64,000 nucleotides of DNA from Micromussa lordhowensis. Its lineage: Eukaryota > Cnidaria > Anthozoa > Scleractinia > Lobophylliidae. How positions within the stretch are numbered: position 1 is the stretch's first letter; each line of letters starts with the position of its first letter. Under the pieces are notes generated by a model that searched no databases, was not told the origin of the DNA, and saw nothing but the letters and a program-made list of their open reading frames with translations. The position numbers were made by a program, and so were the translations under genes. Shown one piece after another: positions 1 through 11,900 of this stretch. Location of the stretch: assembly GCA_964020085.1 (NCBI GenBank), contig OZ026604.1:24769427-24833426 (forward strand). The letters are read 5' to 3'.

Positions 1-10
1 ACCCACCCCA

Positions 11-169
11 GGAGTGCTTTGGTGCCATTAGTTTGCCAAGTTGCGACACGCGTCAAGCTCGGCTAACGAGTCAGCCAGCCGGCCACGAATGGGGATCTGC
101 GGGCTGATTAGCATAGTGGGAGATTTCGCGCAGCTCCGATACTTCGCATTTGGACCCGGACCGACCCCG
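11..169 (+). repeat. Monomer A of the satellite (159 bp), first complete copy
   Basis: Monomer A begins at ggagtgctttggtgcc and ends just before the related ggagtgctttggtggt of monomer B. Its first 56 and last 69 bases align to B with 7 and about 8 differences. Its centre holds 34 bases (around 67-100 in this copy) where B has only 9, giving a net 25-bp length difference. That extra part contains an agcc-rich run, a gccggc palindrome and the site where some copies read cacgaatgg instead of cacgcctgg. This first copy has the cacgaatgg form. An MluI-type acgcgt motif lies near base 40 of the monomer. Confidence 0.95.
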
Positions 170-2975
170 GGAGTGCTTTGGTGGTATTAGTTTGCAAAGT
201 TGCGACGCGCGCAAAGTTCGGCTAATTAGCAAACGGGCTGGTTAGCATAGTGCGAGATGTCGCGCAGCTCCGAAACTTTGCATGTGGACCCGGACCCACC
301 CCAGGAGTGCTTTGGTGCCATTAGTTTGCCAAGTTGCGACACGCGTCAAGCTCGGCTAACGAGTCAGCCAGCCGGCCACGCCTGGGGATCTGCGGGCTGA
401 TTAGCATAGTGGGAGATTTCGCGCAGCTCCGATACTTCGCATTTGGACCCGGACCGACCCCGGGAGTGCTTTGGTGGTATTAGTTTGCAAAGTTGCGACG
501 CGCGCAAAGTTCGGCTAATTAGCAAACGGGCTGGTTAGCATAGTGCGAGATGTCGCGCAGCTCCGAAACTTTGCATGTGGACCCGGACCCACCCCAGGAG
601 TGCTTTGGTGCCATTAGTTTGCCAAGTTGCGACACGCGTCAAGCTCGGCTAACGAGTCAGCCAGCCGGCCACGCCTGGGGATCTGCGGGCTGATTAGCAT
701 AGTGGGAGATTTCGCGCAGCTCCGATACTTCGCATTTGGACCCGGACCGACCCCGGGAGTGCTTTGGTGGTATTAGTTTGCAAAGTTGCGACGCGCGCAA
801 AGTTCGGCTAATTAGCAAACGGGCTGGTTAGCATAGTGCGAGATGTCGCGCAGCTCCGAAACTTTGCATGTGGACCCGGACCCACCCCAGGAGTGCTTTG
901 GTGCCATTAGTTTGCCAAGTTGCGACACGCGTCAAGCTCGGCTAACGAGTCAGCCAGCCGGCCACGAATGGGGATCTGCGGGCTGATTAGCATAGTGGGA
1001 GATTTCGCGCAGCTCCGATACTTCGCATTTGGACCCGGACCGACCCCGGGAGTGCTTTGGTGGTATTAGTTTGCAAAGTTGCGACGCGCGCAAAGTTCGG
1101 CTAATTAGCAAACGGGCTGGTTAGCATAGTGCGAGATGTCGCGCAGCTCCGAAACTTTGCCTGTGGACCCGGACCCACCCCAGGAGTGCTTTGGTGCCAT
1201 TAGTTTGCCAAGTTGCGACACGCGTCAAGCTCGGCTAACGAGTCAGCCAGCCGGCCACGCCTGGGGATCTGCGGGCTGATTAGCATAGTGGGAGATTTCG
1301 CGCAGCTCCGATACTTCGCATTTGGACCCGGACCGACCCCGGGAGTGCTTTGGTGGTATTAGTTTGCAAAGTTGCGACGCGCGCAAAGTTCGGCTAATTA
1401 GCAAACGGGCTGGTTAGCATAGTGCGAGATGTCGCGCAGCTCCGAAACTTTGCATGTGGACCCGGACCCACCCCAGGAGTGCTTTGGTGCCATTAGTTTG
1501 CCAAGTTGCGACACGCGTCAAGCTCGGCTAACGAGTCAGCCAGCCGGCCACGCCTGGGGATCTGCGGGCTGATTAGCATAGTGGGAGATTTCGTGCAGCT
1601 CCGATACTTCGCATTTGGACCCGGACCGACCCCGGGAGTGCTTTGGTGGTATTAGTTTGCAAAGTTGCGACGCGCGCAAAGTTCGGCTAATTAGCAAACG
1701 GGCTGGTTAGCATAGTGCGAGATGTCGCGCAGCTCCGAAACTTTGCATGTGGACCCGGACCCACCCCAGGAGTGCTTTGGTGCCATTAGTTTGCCAAGTT
1801 GCGACACGCGTCAAGCTCGGCTAACGAGTCAGCCAGCCGGCCACGCCTGGGGATCTGCGGGCTGATTAGCATAGTGGGAGATTTCGCGCAGCTCCGATAC
1901 TTCGCATTTGGACCCGGACCGACCCCGGGAGTGCTTTGGTGGTATTAGTTTGCAAAGTTGCGACGCGCGCAAAGTTCGGCTAATTAGCAAACGGGCTGGT
2001 TAGCATAGTGCGAGATGTCGCGCAGCTCCGAAACTTTGCATGTGGACCCGGACCCACCCCAGGAGTGCTTTGGTGCCATTAGTTTGCCAAGTTGCGACAC
2101 GCGTCAAGCTCGGCTAACGAGTCAGCCAGCCGGCCACGCCTGGGGATCTGCGGGCTGATTAGCATAGTGGGAGATTTCGCGCAGCTCCGATACTTCGCAT
2201 TTGGACCCGGACCGACCCCGGGAGTGCTTTGGTGGTATTAGTTTGCAAAGTTGCGACGCGCGCAAAGTTCGGCTAATTAGCAAACGGGCTGGTTAGCATA
2301 GTGCGAGATGTCGCGCAGCTCCGAAACTTTGCATGTGGACCCGGACCCACCCCAGGAGTGCTTTGGTGCCATTAGTTTGCCAAGTTGCGACACGCGTCAA
2401 GCTCGGCTAACGAGTCAGCCAGCCGGCCACGCCTGGGGATCTGCGGGCTGATTAGCATAGTGGGAGATTTCGCGCAGCTCCGATACTTCGCATTTGGACC
2501 CGGACCGACCCCGGGAGTGCTTTGGTGGTATTAGTTTGCAAAGTTGCGACGCGCGCAAAGTTCGGCTAATTAGCAAACGGGCTGGTTAGCATAGTGCGAG
2601 ATGTCGCGCAGCTCCGAAACTTTGCATGTGGACCCGGACCCACCCCAGGAGTGCTTTGGTGCCATTAGTTTGCCAAGTTGCGACACGCGTCAAGCTCGGC
2701 TAACGAGTCAGCCAGCCGGCCACGCCTGGGGATCTGCGGGCTGATTAGCATAGTGGGAGATTTCGCGCAGCTCCGATACTTCGCATTTGGACCCGGACCG
2801 ACCCCGGGAGTGCTTTGGTGGTATTAGTTTGCAAAGTTGCGACGCGCGCAAAGTTCGGCTAATTAGCAAACGGGCTGGTTAGCATAGTGCGAGATGTCGC
2901 GCAGCTCCGAAACTTTGCATGTGGACCCGGACCCACCCCAGGAGTGCTTTGGTGCCATTAGTTTGCCAAGTTGCA
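88..2975 (+). repeat. 16-unit duplicated block, copy 1 (minimum extent)
   Basis: Variants at 88-89 and 967-968 (cacgaatgg form), 1161 (tgcctgtgg), 1594 (ttcgtgcag) and 2975 (ttgcaacac) each reappear exactly 4688 bp downstream, which is 16 x 293. The block may extend left beyond the window. Its right limit lies between 2975 and 4391, because the private changes at 4391 (ggaccagg) and 4483 (cacgaatgg) have no partner 4688 bp later. Confidence 0.9.
170..303 (+). repeat. Monomer B of the satellite (134 bp), first complete copy
   Basis: Monomer B is a shorter relative of A. It contains a perfect 10-bp palindrome, gctaattagc, at 221-230. It also has two direct gcaaagtt copies (at 190 and 211) and the inverse aactttgc at 274-281. 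The arms gcaaagttcgg (211-221) and ccgaaactttgc (270-281) can pair over 11 bases with one bulged A around a 48-base loop. A has degenerate versions of these arms. The B pattern is kept in nearly all units, which may reflect recent homogenisation rather than selection. Confidence 0.95.
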
Positions 2976-4775
2976 ACACGCGTCAAGCTCGGCTAACGAG
3001 TCAGCCAGCCGGCCACGCCTGGGGATCTGCGGGCTGATTAGCATAGTGGGAGATTTCGCGCAGCTCCGATACTTCGCATTTGGACCCGGACCGACCCCGG
3101 GAGTGCTTTGGTGGTATTAGTTTGCAAAGTTGCGACGCGCGCAAAGTTCGGCTAATTAGCAAACGGGCTGGTTAGCATAGTGCGAGATGTCGCGCAGCTC
3201 CGAAACTTTGCATGTGGACCCGGACCCACCCCAGGAGTGCTTTGGTGCCATTAGTTTGCCAAGTTGCGACACGCGTCAAGCTCGGCTAACGAGTCAGCCA
3301 GCCGGCCACGCCTGGGGATCTGCGGGCTGATTAGCATAGTGGGAGATTTCGCGCAGCTCCGATACTTCGCATTTGGACCCGGACCGACCCCGGGAGTGCT
3401 TTGGTGGTATTAGTTTGCAAAGTTGCGACGCGCGCAAAGTTCGGCTAATTAGCAAACGGGCTGGTTAGCATAGTGCGAGATGTCGCGCAGCTCCGAAACT
3501 TTGCATGTGGACCCGGACCCACCCCAGGAGTGCTTTGGTGCCATTAGTTTGCCAAGTTGCGACACGCGTCAAGCTCGGCTAACGAGTCAGCCAGCCGGCC
3601 ACGCCTGGGGATCTGCGGGCTGATTAGCATAGTGGGAGATTTCGCGCAGCTCCGATACTTCGCATTTGGACCCGGACCGACCCCGGGAGTGCTTTGGTGG
3701 TATTAGTTTGCAAAGTTGCGACGCGCGCAAAGTTCGGCTAATTAGCAAACGGGCTGGTTAGCATAGTGCGAGATGTCGCGCAGCTCCGAAACTTTGCATG
3801 TGGACCCGGACCCACCCCAGGAGTGCTTTGGTGCCATTAGTTTGCCAAGTTGCGACACGCGTCAAGCTCGGCTAACGAGTCAGCCAGCCGGCCACGCCTG
3901 GGGATCTGCGGGCTGATTAGCATAGTGGGAGATTTCGCGCAGCTCCGATACTTCGCATTTGGACCCGGACCGACCCCGGGAGTGCTTTGGTGGTATTAGT
4001 TTGCAAAGTTGCGACGCGCGCAAAGTTCGGCTAATTAGCAAACGGGCTGGTTAGCATAGTGCGAGATGTCGCGCAGCTCCGAAACTTTGCATGTGGACCC
4101 GGACCCACCCCAGGAGTGCTTTGGTGCCATTAGTTTGCCAAGTTGCGACACGCGTCAAGCTCGGCTAACGAGTCAGCCAGCCGGCCACGCCTGGGGATCT
4201 GCGGGCTGATTAGCATAGTGGGAGATTTCGCGCAGCTCCGATACTTCGCATTTGGACCCGGACCGACCCCGGGAGTGCTTTGGTGGTATTAGTTTGCAAA
4301 GTTGCGACGCGCGCAAAGTTCGGCTAATTAGCAAACGGGCTGGTTAGCATAGTGCGAGATGTCGCGCAGCTCCGAAACTTTGCATGTGGACCAGGACCCA
4401 CCCCAGGAGTGCTTTGGTGCCATTAGTTTGCCAAGTTGCGACACGCGTCAAGCTCGGCTAACGAGTCAGCCAGCCGGCCACGAATGGGGATCTGCGGGCT
4501 GATTAGCATAGTGGGAGATTTCGCGCAGCTCCGATACTTCGCATTTGGACCCGGACCGACCCCGGGAGTGCTTTGGTGGTATTAGTTTGCAAAGTTGCGA
4601 CGCGCGCAAAGTTCGGCTAATTAGCAAACGGGCTGGTTAGCATAGTGCGAGATGTCGCGCAGCTCCGAAACTTTGCATGTGGACCCGGACCCACCCCAGG
4701 AGTGCTTTGGTGCCATTAGTTTGCCAAGTTGCGACACGCGTCAAGCTCGGCTAACGAGTCAGCCAGCCGGCCACG

Positions 4776-7663
4776 AATGGGGATCTGCGGGCTGATTAGC
4801 ATAGTGGGAGATTTCGCGCAGCTCCGATACTTCGCATTTGGACCCGGACCGACCCCGGGAGTGCTTTGGTGGTATTAGTTTGCAAAGTTGCGACGCGCGC
4901 AAAGTTCGGCTAATTAGCAAACGGGCTGGTTAGCATAGTGCGAGATGTCGCGCAGCTCCGAAACTTTGCATGTGGACCCGGACCCACCCCAGGAGTGCTT
5001 TGGTGCCATTAGTTTGCCAAGTTGCGACACGCGTCAAGCTCGGCTAACGAGTCAGCCAGCCGGCCACGCCTGGGGATCTGCGGGCTGATTAGCATAGTGG
5101 GAGATTTCGCGCAGCTCCGATACTTCGCATTTGGACCCGGACCGACCCCGGGAGTGCTTTGGTGGTATTAGTTTGCAAAGTTGCGACGCGCGCAAAGTTC
5201 GGCTAATTAGCAAACGGGCTGGTTAGCATAGTGCGAGATGTCGCGCAGCTCCGAAACTTTGCATGTGGACCCGGACCCACCCCAGGAGTGCTTTGGTGCC
5301 ATTAGTTTGCCAAGTTGCGACACGCGTCAAGCTCGGCTAACGAGTCAGCCAGCCGGCCACGCCTGGGGATCTGCGGGCTGATTAGCATAGTGGGAGATTT
5401 CGCGCAGCTCCGATACTTCGCATTTGGACCCGGACCGACCCCGGGAGTGCTTTGGTGGTATTAGTTTGCAAAGTTGCGACGCGCGCAAAGTTCGGCTAAT
5501 TAGCAAACGGGCTGGTTAGCATAGTGCGAGATGTCGCGCAGCTCCGAAACTTTGCATGTGGACCCGGACCCACCCCAGGAGTGCTTTGGTGCCATTAGTT
5601 TGCCAAGTTGCGACACGCGTCAAGCTCGGCTAACGAGTCAGCCAGCCGGCCACGAATGGGGATCTGCGGGCTGATTAGCATAGTGGGAGATTTCGCGCAG
5701 CTCCGATACTTCGCATTTGGACCCGGACCGACCCCGGGAGTGCTTTGGTGGTATTAGTTTGCAAAGTTGCGACGCGCGCAAAGTTCGGCTAATTAGCAAA
5801 CGGGCTGGTTAGCATAGTGCGAGATGTCGCGCAGCTCCGAAACTTTGCCTGTGGACCCGGACCCACCCCAGGAGTGCTTTGGTGCCATTAGTTTGCCAAG
5901 TTGCGACACGCGTCAAGCTCGGCTAACGAGTCAGCCAGCCGGCCACGCCTGGGGATCTGCGGGCTGATTAGCATAGTGGGAGATTTCGCGCAGCTCCGAT
6001 ACTTCGCATTTGGACCCGGACCGACCCCGGGAGTGCTTTGGTGGTATTAGTTTGCAAAGTTGCGACGCGCGCAAAGTTCGGCTAATTAGCAAACGGGCTG
6101 GTTAGCATAGTGCGAGATGTCGCGCAGCTCCGAAACTTTGCATGTGGACCCGGACCCACCCCAGGAGTGCTTTGGTGCCATTAGTTTGCCAAGTTGCGAC
6201 ACGCGTCAAGCTCGGCTAACGAGTCAGCCAGCCGGCCACGCCTGGGGATCTGCGGGCTGATTAGCATAGTGGGAGATTTCGTGCAGCTCCGATACTTCGC
6301 ATTTGGACCCGGACCGACCCCGGGAGTGCTTTGGTGGTATTAGTTTGCAAAGTTGCGACGCGCGCAAAGTTCGGCTAATTAGCAAACGGGCTGGTTAGCA
6401 TAGTGCGAGATGTCGCGCAGCTCCGAAACTTTGCATGTGGACCCGGACCCACCCCAGGAGTGCTTTGGTGCCATTAGTTTGCCAAGTTGCGACACGCGTC
6501 AAGCTCGGCTAACGAGTCAGCCAGCCGGCCACGCCTGGGGATCTGCGGGCTGATTAGCATAGTGGGAGATTTCGCGCAGCTCCGATACTTCGCATTTGGA
6601 CCCGGACCGACCCCGGGAGTGCTTTGGTGGTATTAGTTTGCAAAGTTGCGACGCGCGCAAAGTTCGGCTAATTAGCAAACGGGCTGGTTAGCATAGTGCG
6701 AGATGTCGCGCAGCTCCGAAACTTTGCATGTGGACCCGGACCCACCCCAGGAGTGCTTTGGTGCCATTAGTTTGCCAAGTTGCGACACGCGTCAAGCTCG
6801 GCTAACGAGTCAGCCAGCCGGCCACGCCTGGGGATCTGCGGGCTGATTAGCATAGTGGGAGATTTCGCGCAGCTCCGATACTTCGCATTTGGACCCGGAC
6901 CGACCCCGGGAGTGCTTTGGTGGTATTAGTTTGCAAAGTTGCGACGCGCGCAAAGTTCGGCTAATTAGCAAACGGGCTGGTTAGCATAGTGCGAGATGTC
7001 GCGCAGCTCCGAAACTTTGCATGTGGACCCGGACCCACCCCAGGAGTGCTTTGGTGCCATTAGTTTGCCAAGTTGCGACACGCGTCAAGCTCGGCTAACG
7101 AGTCAGCCAGCCGGCCACGCCTGGGGATCTGCGGGCTGATTAGCATAGTGGGAGATTTCGCGCAGCTCCGATACTTCGCATTTGGACCCGGACCGACCCC
7201 GGGAGTGCTTTGGTGGTATTAGTTTGCAAAGTTGCGACGCGCGCAAAGTTCGGCTAATTAGCAAACGGGCTGGTTAGCATAGTGCGAGATGTCGCGCAGC
7301 TCCGAAACTTTGCATGTGGACCCGGACCCACCCCAGGAGTGCTTTGGTGCCATTAGTTTGCCAAGTTGCGACACGCGTCAAGCTCGGCTAACGAGTCAGC
7401 CAGCCGGCCACGCCTGGGGATCTGCGGGCTGATTAGCATAGTGGGAGATTTCGCGCAGCTCCGATACTTCGCATTTGGACCCGGACCGACCCCGGGAGTG
7501 CTTTGGTGGTATTAGTTTGCAAAGTTGCGACGCGCGCAAAGTTCGGCTAATTAGCAAACGGGCTGGTTAGCATAGTGCGAGATGTCGCGCAGCTCCGAAA
7601 CTTTGCATGTGGACCCGGACCCACCCCAGGAGTGCTTTGGTGCCATTAGTTTGCCAAGTTGCA
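4776..7663 (+). repeat. 16-unit duplicated block, copy 2 (minimum extent)
   Basis: This copy carries the matching variants at 4776-4777, 5655-5656, 5849, 6282 and 7663. No other unit in the window has the 1161/5849 change, so shared descent is a better explanation than repeated mutation. The right limit lies before 9079. An extra G near 8964 (gggaggtgc) is absent at the partner site 4276; it arose after the copying or lies outside the block. Confidence 0.9.
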
Positions 7664-8964
7664 ACACGCGTCAAGCTCGGCTAACGAGTCAGCCAGCCGG
7701 CCACGCCTGGGGATCTGCGGGCTGATTAGCATAGTGGGAGATTTCGCGCAGCTCCGATACTTCGCATTTGGACCCGGACCGACCCCGGGAGTGCTTTGGT
7801 GGTATTAGTTTGCAAAGTTGCGACGCGCGCAAAGTTCGGCTAATTAGCAAACGGGCTGGTTAGCATAGTGCGAGATGTCGCGCAGCTCCGAAACTTTGCA
7901 TGTGGACCCGGACCCACCCCAGGAGTGCTTTGGTGCCATTAGTTTGCCAAGTTGCGACACGCGTCAAGCTCGGCTAACGAGTCAGCCAGCCGGCCACGCC
8001 TGGGGATCTGCGGGCTGATTAGCATAGTGGGAGATTTCGCGCAGCTCCGATACTTCGCATTTGGACCCGGACCGACCCCGGGAGTGCTTTGGTGGTATTA
8101 GTTTGCAAAGTTGCGACGCGCGCAAAGTTCGGCTAATTAGCAAACGGGCTGGTTAGCATAGTGCGAGATGTCGCGCAGCTCCGAAACTTTGCATGTGGAC
8201 CCGGACCCACCCCAGGAGTGCTTTGGTGCCATTAGTTTGCCAAGTTGCGACACGCGTCAAGCTCGGCTAACGAGTCAGCCAGCCGGCCACGCCTGGGGAT
8301 CTGCGGGCTGATTAGCATAGTGGGAGATTTCGCGCAGCTCCGATACTTCGCATTTGGACCCGGACCGACCCCGGGAGTGCTTTGGTGGTATTAGTTTGCA
8401 AAGTTGCGACGCGCGCAAAGTTCGGCTAATTAGCAAACGGGCTGGTTAGCATAGTGCGAGATGTCGCGCAGCTCCGAAACTTTGCATGTGGACCCGGACC
8501 CACCCCAGGAGTGCTTTGGTGCCATTAGTTTGCCAAGTTGCGACACGCGTCAAGCTCGGCTAACGAGTCAGCCAGCCGGCCACGCCTGGGGATCTGCGGG
8601 CTGATTAGCATAGTGGGAGATTTCGCGCAGCTCCGATACTTCGCATTTGGACCCGGACCGACCCCGGGAGTGCTTTGGTGGTATTAGTTTGCAAAGTTGC
8701 GACGCGCGCAAAGTTCGGCTAATTAGCAAACGGGCTGGTTAGCATAGTGCGAGATGTCGCGCAGCTCCGAAACTTTGCATGTGGACCCGGACCCACCCCA
8801 GGAGTGCTTTGGTGCCATTAGTTTGCCAAGTTGCGACACGCGTCAAGCTCGGCTAACGAGTCAGCCAGCCGGCCACGCCTGGGGATCTGCGGGCTGATTA
8901 GCATAGTGGGAGATTTCGCGCAGCTCCGATACTTCGCATTTGGACCCGGACCGACCCCGGGAGG

Positions 8965-11900
8965 TGCTTTGGTGGTATTAGTTTGCAAAGTTGCGACGCG
9001 CGCAAAGTTCGGCTAATTAGCAAACGGGCTGGTTAGCATAGTGCGAGATGTCGCGCAGCTCCGAAACTTTGCATGTGGACCCGGACCCACCCCAGGAGTG
9101 CTTTGGTGCCATTAGTTTGCCAAGTTGCGACACGCGTCAAGCTCGGCTAACGAGTCAGCCAGCCGGCCACGCCTGGGGATCTGCGGGCTGATTAGCATAG
9201 TGGGAGATTTCGCGCAGCTCCGATACTTCGCATTTGGACCCGGACCGACCCCGGGAGTGCTTTGGTGGTATTAGTTTGCAAAGTTGCGACGCGCGCAAAG
9301 TTCGGCTAATTAGCAAACGGGCTGGTTAGCATAGTGCGAGATGTCGCGCAGCTCCGAAACTTTGCATGTGGACCCGGACCCACCCCAGGAGTGCTTTGGT
9401 GCCATTAGTTTGCCAAGTTGCGACACGCGTCAAGCTCGGCTAACGAGTCAGCCAGCCGGCCACGCCTGGGGATCTGCGGGCTGATTAGCATAGTGGGAGA
9501 TTTCGCGCAGCTCCGATACTTCGCATTTGGACCCGGACCGACCCCGGGAGTGCTTTGGTGGTATTAGTTTGCAAAGTTGCGACGCGCGCAAAGTTCGGCT
9601 AATTAGCAAACGGGCTGGTTAGCATAGTGCGAGATGTCGCGCAGCTCCGAAACTTTGCATGTGGACCCGGACCCACCCCAGGAGTGCTTTGGTGCCATTA
9701 GTTTGCCAAGTTGCGACACGCGTCAAGCTCGGCTAACGAGTCAGCCAGCCGGCCACGCCTGGGGATCTGCGGGCTGATTAGCATAGTGGGAGATTTCGCG
9801 CAGCTCCGATACTTCGCATTTGGACCCGGACCGACCCCGGGAGTGCTTTGGTGGTATTAGTTTGCAAAGTTGCGACGCGCGCAAAGTTCGGCTAATTAGC
9901 AAACGGGCTGGTTAGCATAGTGCGAGATGTCGCGCAGCTCCGAAACTTTGCATGTGGACCCGGACCCACCCCAGGAGTGCTTTGGTGCCATTAGTTTGCC
10001 AAGTTGCGACACGCGTCAAGCTCGGCTAACGAGTCAGCCAGCCGGCCACGCCTGGGGATCTGCGGGCTGATTAGCATAGTGGGAGATTTCGCGCAGCTCC
10101 GATACTTCGCATTTGGACCCGGACCGACCCCGGGAGTGCTTTGGTGGTATTAGTTTGCAAAGTTGCGACGCGCGCAAAGTTCGGCTAATTAGCAAACGGG
10201 CTGGTTAGCATAGTGCGAGATGTCGCGCAGCTCCGAAACTTTGCATGTGGACCCGGACCCACCCCAGGAGTGCTTTGGTGCCATTAGTTTGCCAAGTTGC
10301 GACACGCGTCAAGCTCGGCTAACGAGTCAGCCAGCCGGCCACGCCTGGGGATCTGCGGGCTGATTAGCATAGTGGGAGATTTCGCGCAGCTCCGATACTT
10401 CGCATTTGGACCCGGACCGACCCCGGGAGTGCTTTGGTGGTATTAGTTTGCAAAGTTGCGACGCGCGCAAAGTTCGGCTAATTAGCAAACGGGCTGGTTA
10501 GCATAGTGCGAGATGTCGCGCAGCTCCGAAACTTTGCATGTGGACCCGGACCCACCCCAGGAGTGCTTTGGTGCCATTAGTTTGCCAAGTTGCGACACGC
10601 GTCAAGCTCGGCTAACGAGTCAGCCAGCCGGCCACGCCTGGGGATCTGCGGGCTGATTAGCATAGTGGGAGATTTCGCGCAGCTCCGATACTTCGCATTT
10701 GGACCCGGACCGACCCCGGGAGTGCTTTGGTGGTATTAGTTTGCAAAGTTGCGACGCGCGCAAAGTTCGGCTAATTAGCAAACGGGCTGGTTAGCATAGT
10801 GCGAGATGTCGCGCAGCTCCGAAACTTTGCATGTGGACCCGGACCCACCCCAGGAGTGCTTTGGTGCCATTAGTTTGCCAAGTTGCGACACGCGTCAAGC
10901 TCGGCTAACGAGTCAGCCAGCCGGCCACGCCTGGGGATCTGCGGGCTGATTAGCATAGTGGGAGATTTCGCGCAGCTCCGATACTTCGCATTTGGACCCG
11001 GACCGACCCCGGGAGTGCTTTGGTGGTATTAGTTTGCAAAGTTGCGACGCGCGCAAAGTTCGGCTAATTAGCAAACGGGCTGGTTAGCATAGTGCGAGAT
11101 GTCGCGCAGCTCCGAAACTTTGCATGTGGACCCGGACCCACCCCAGGAGTGCTTTGGTGCCATTAGTTTGCCAAGTTGCGACACGCGTCAAGCTCGGCTA
11201 ACGAGTCAGCCAGCCGGCCACGCCTGGGGATCTGCGGGCTGATTAGCATAGTGGGAGATTTCGCGCAGCTCCGATACTTCGCATTTGGACCCGGACCGAC
11301 CCCGGGAGTGCTTTGGTGGTATTAGTTTGCAAAGTTGCGACGCGCGCAAAGTTCGGCTAATTAGCAAACGGGCTGGTTAGCATAGTGCGAGATGTCGCGC
11401 AGCTCCGAAACTTTGCATGTGGACCCGGACCCACCCCAGGAGTGCTTTGGTGCCATTAGTTTGCCAAGTTGCGACACGCGTCAAGCTCGGCTAACGAGTC
11501 AGCCAGCCGGCCACGCCTGGGGATCTGCGGGCTGATTAGCATAGTGGGAGATTTCGCGCAGCTCCGATACTTCGCATTTGGACCCGGACCGACCCCGGGA
11601 GTGCTTTGGTGGTATTAGTTTGCAAAGTTGCGACGCGCGCAAAGTTCGGCTAATTAGCAAACGGGCTGGTTAGCATAGTGCGAGATGTCGCGCAGCTCCG
11701 AAACTTTGCATGTGGACCCGGACCCACCCCAGGAGTGCTTTGGTGCCATTAGTTTGCCAAGTTGCGACACGCGTCAAGCTCGGCTAACGAGTCAGCCAGC
11801 CGGCCACGCCTGGGGATCTGCGGGCTGATTAGCATAGTGGGAGATTTCGCGCAGCTCCGATACTTCGCATTTGGACCCGGACCGACCCCGGGAGTGCTTT

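Noticed and set aside
216..236. CENP-B-box-like ttcg ... cggg in monomer B
   Set aside because: The two conserved halves are 13 bases apart instead of 7 and the central A position does not fit, so it does not meet the known 17-bp box.
8831..9016. Open frame of 61 codons on the + strand
   Set aside because: It lies inside satellite and exists only because an extra G near 8964 shifts the frame. Sibling units lack it, and 293 bp is not a multiple of 3.
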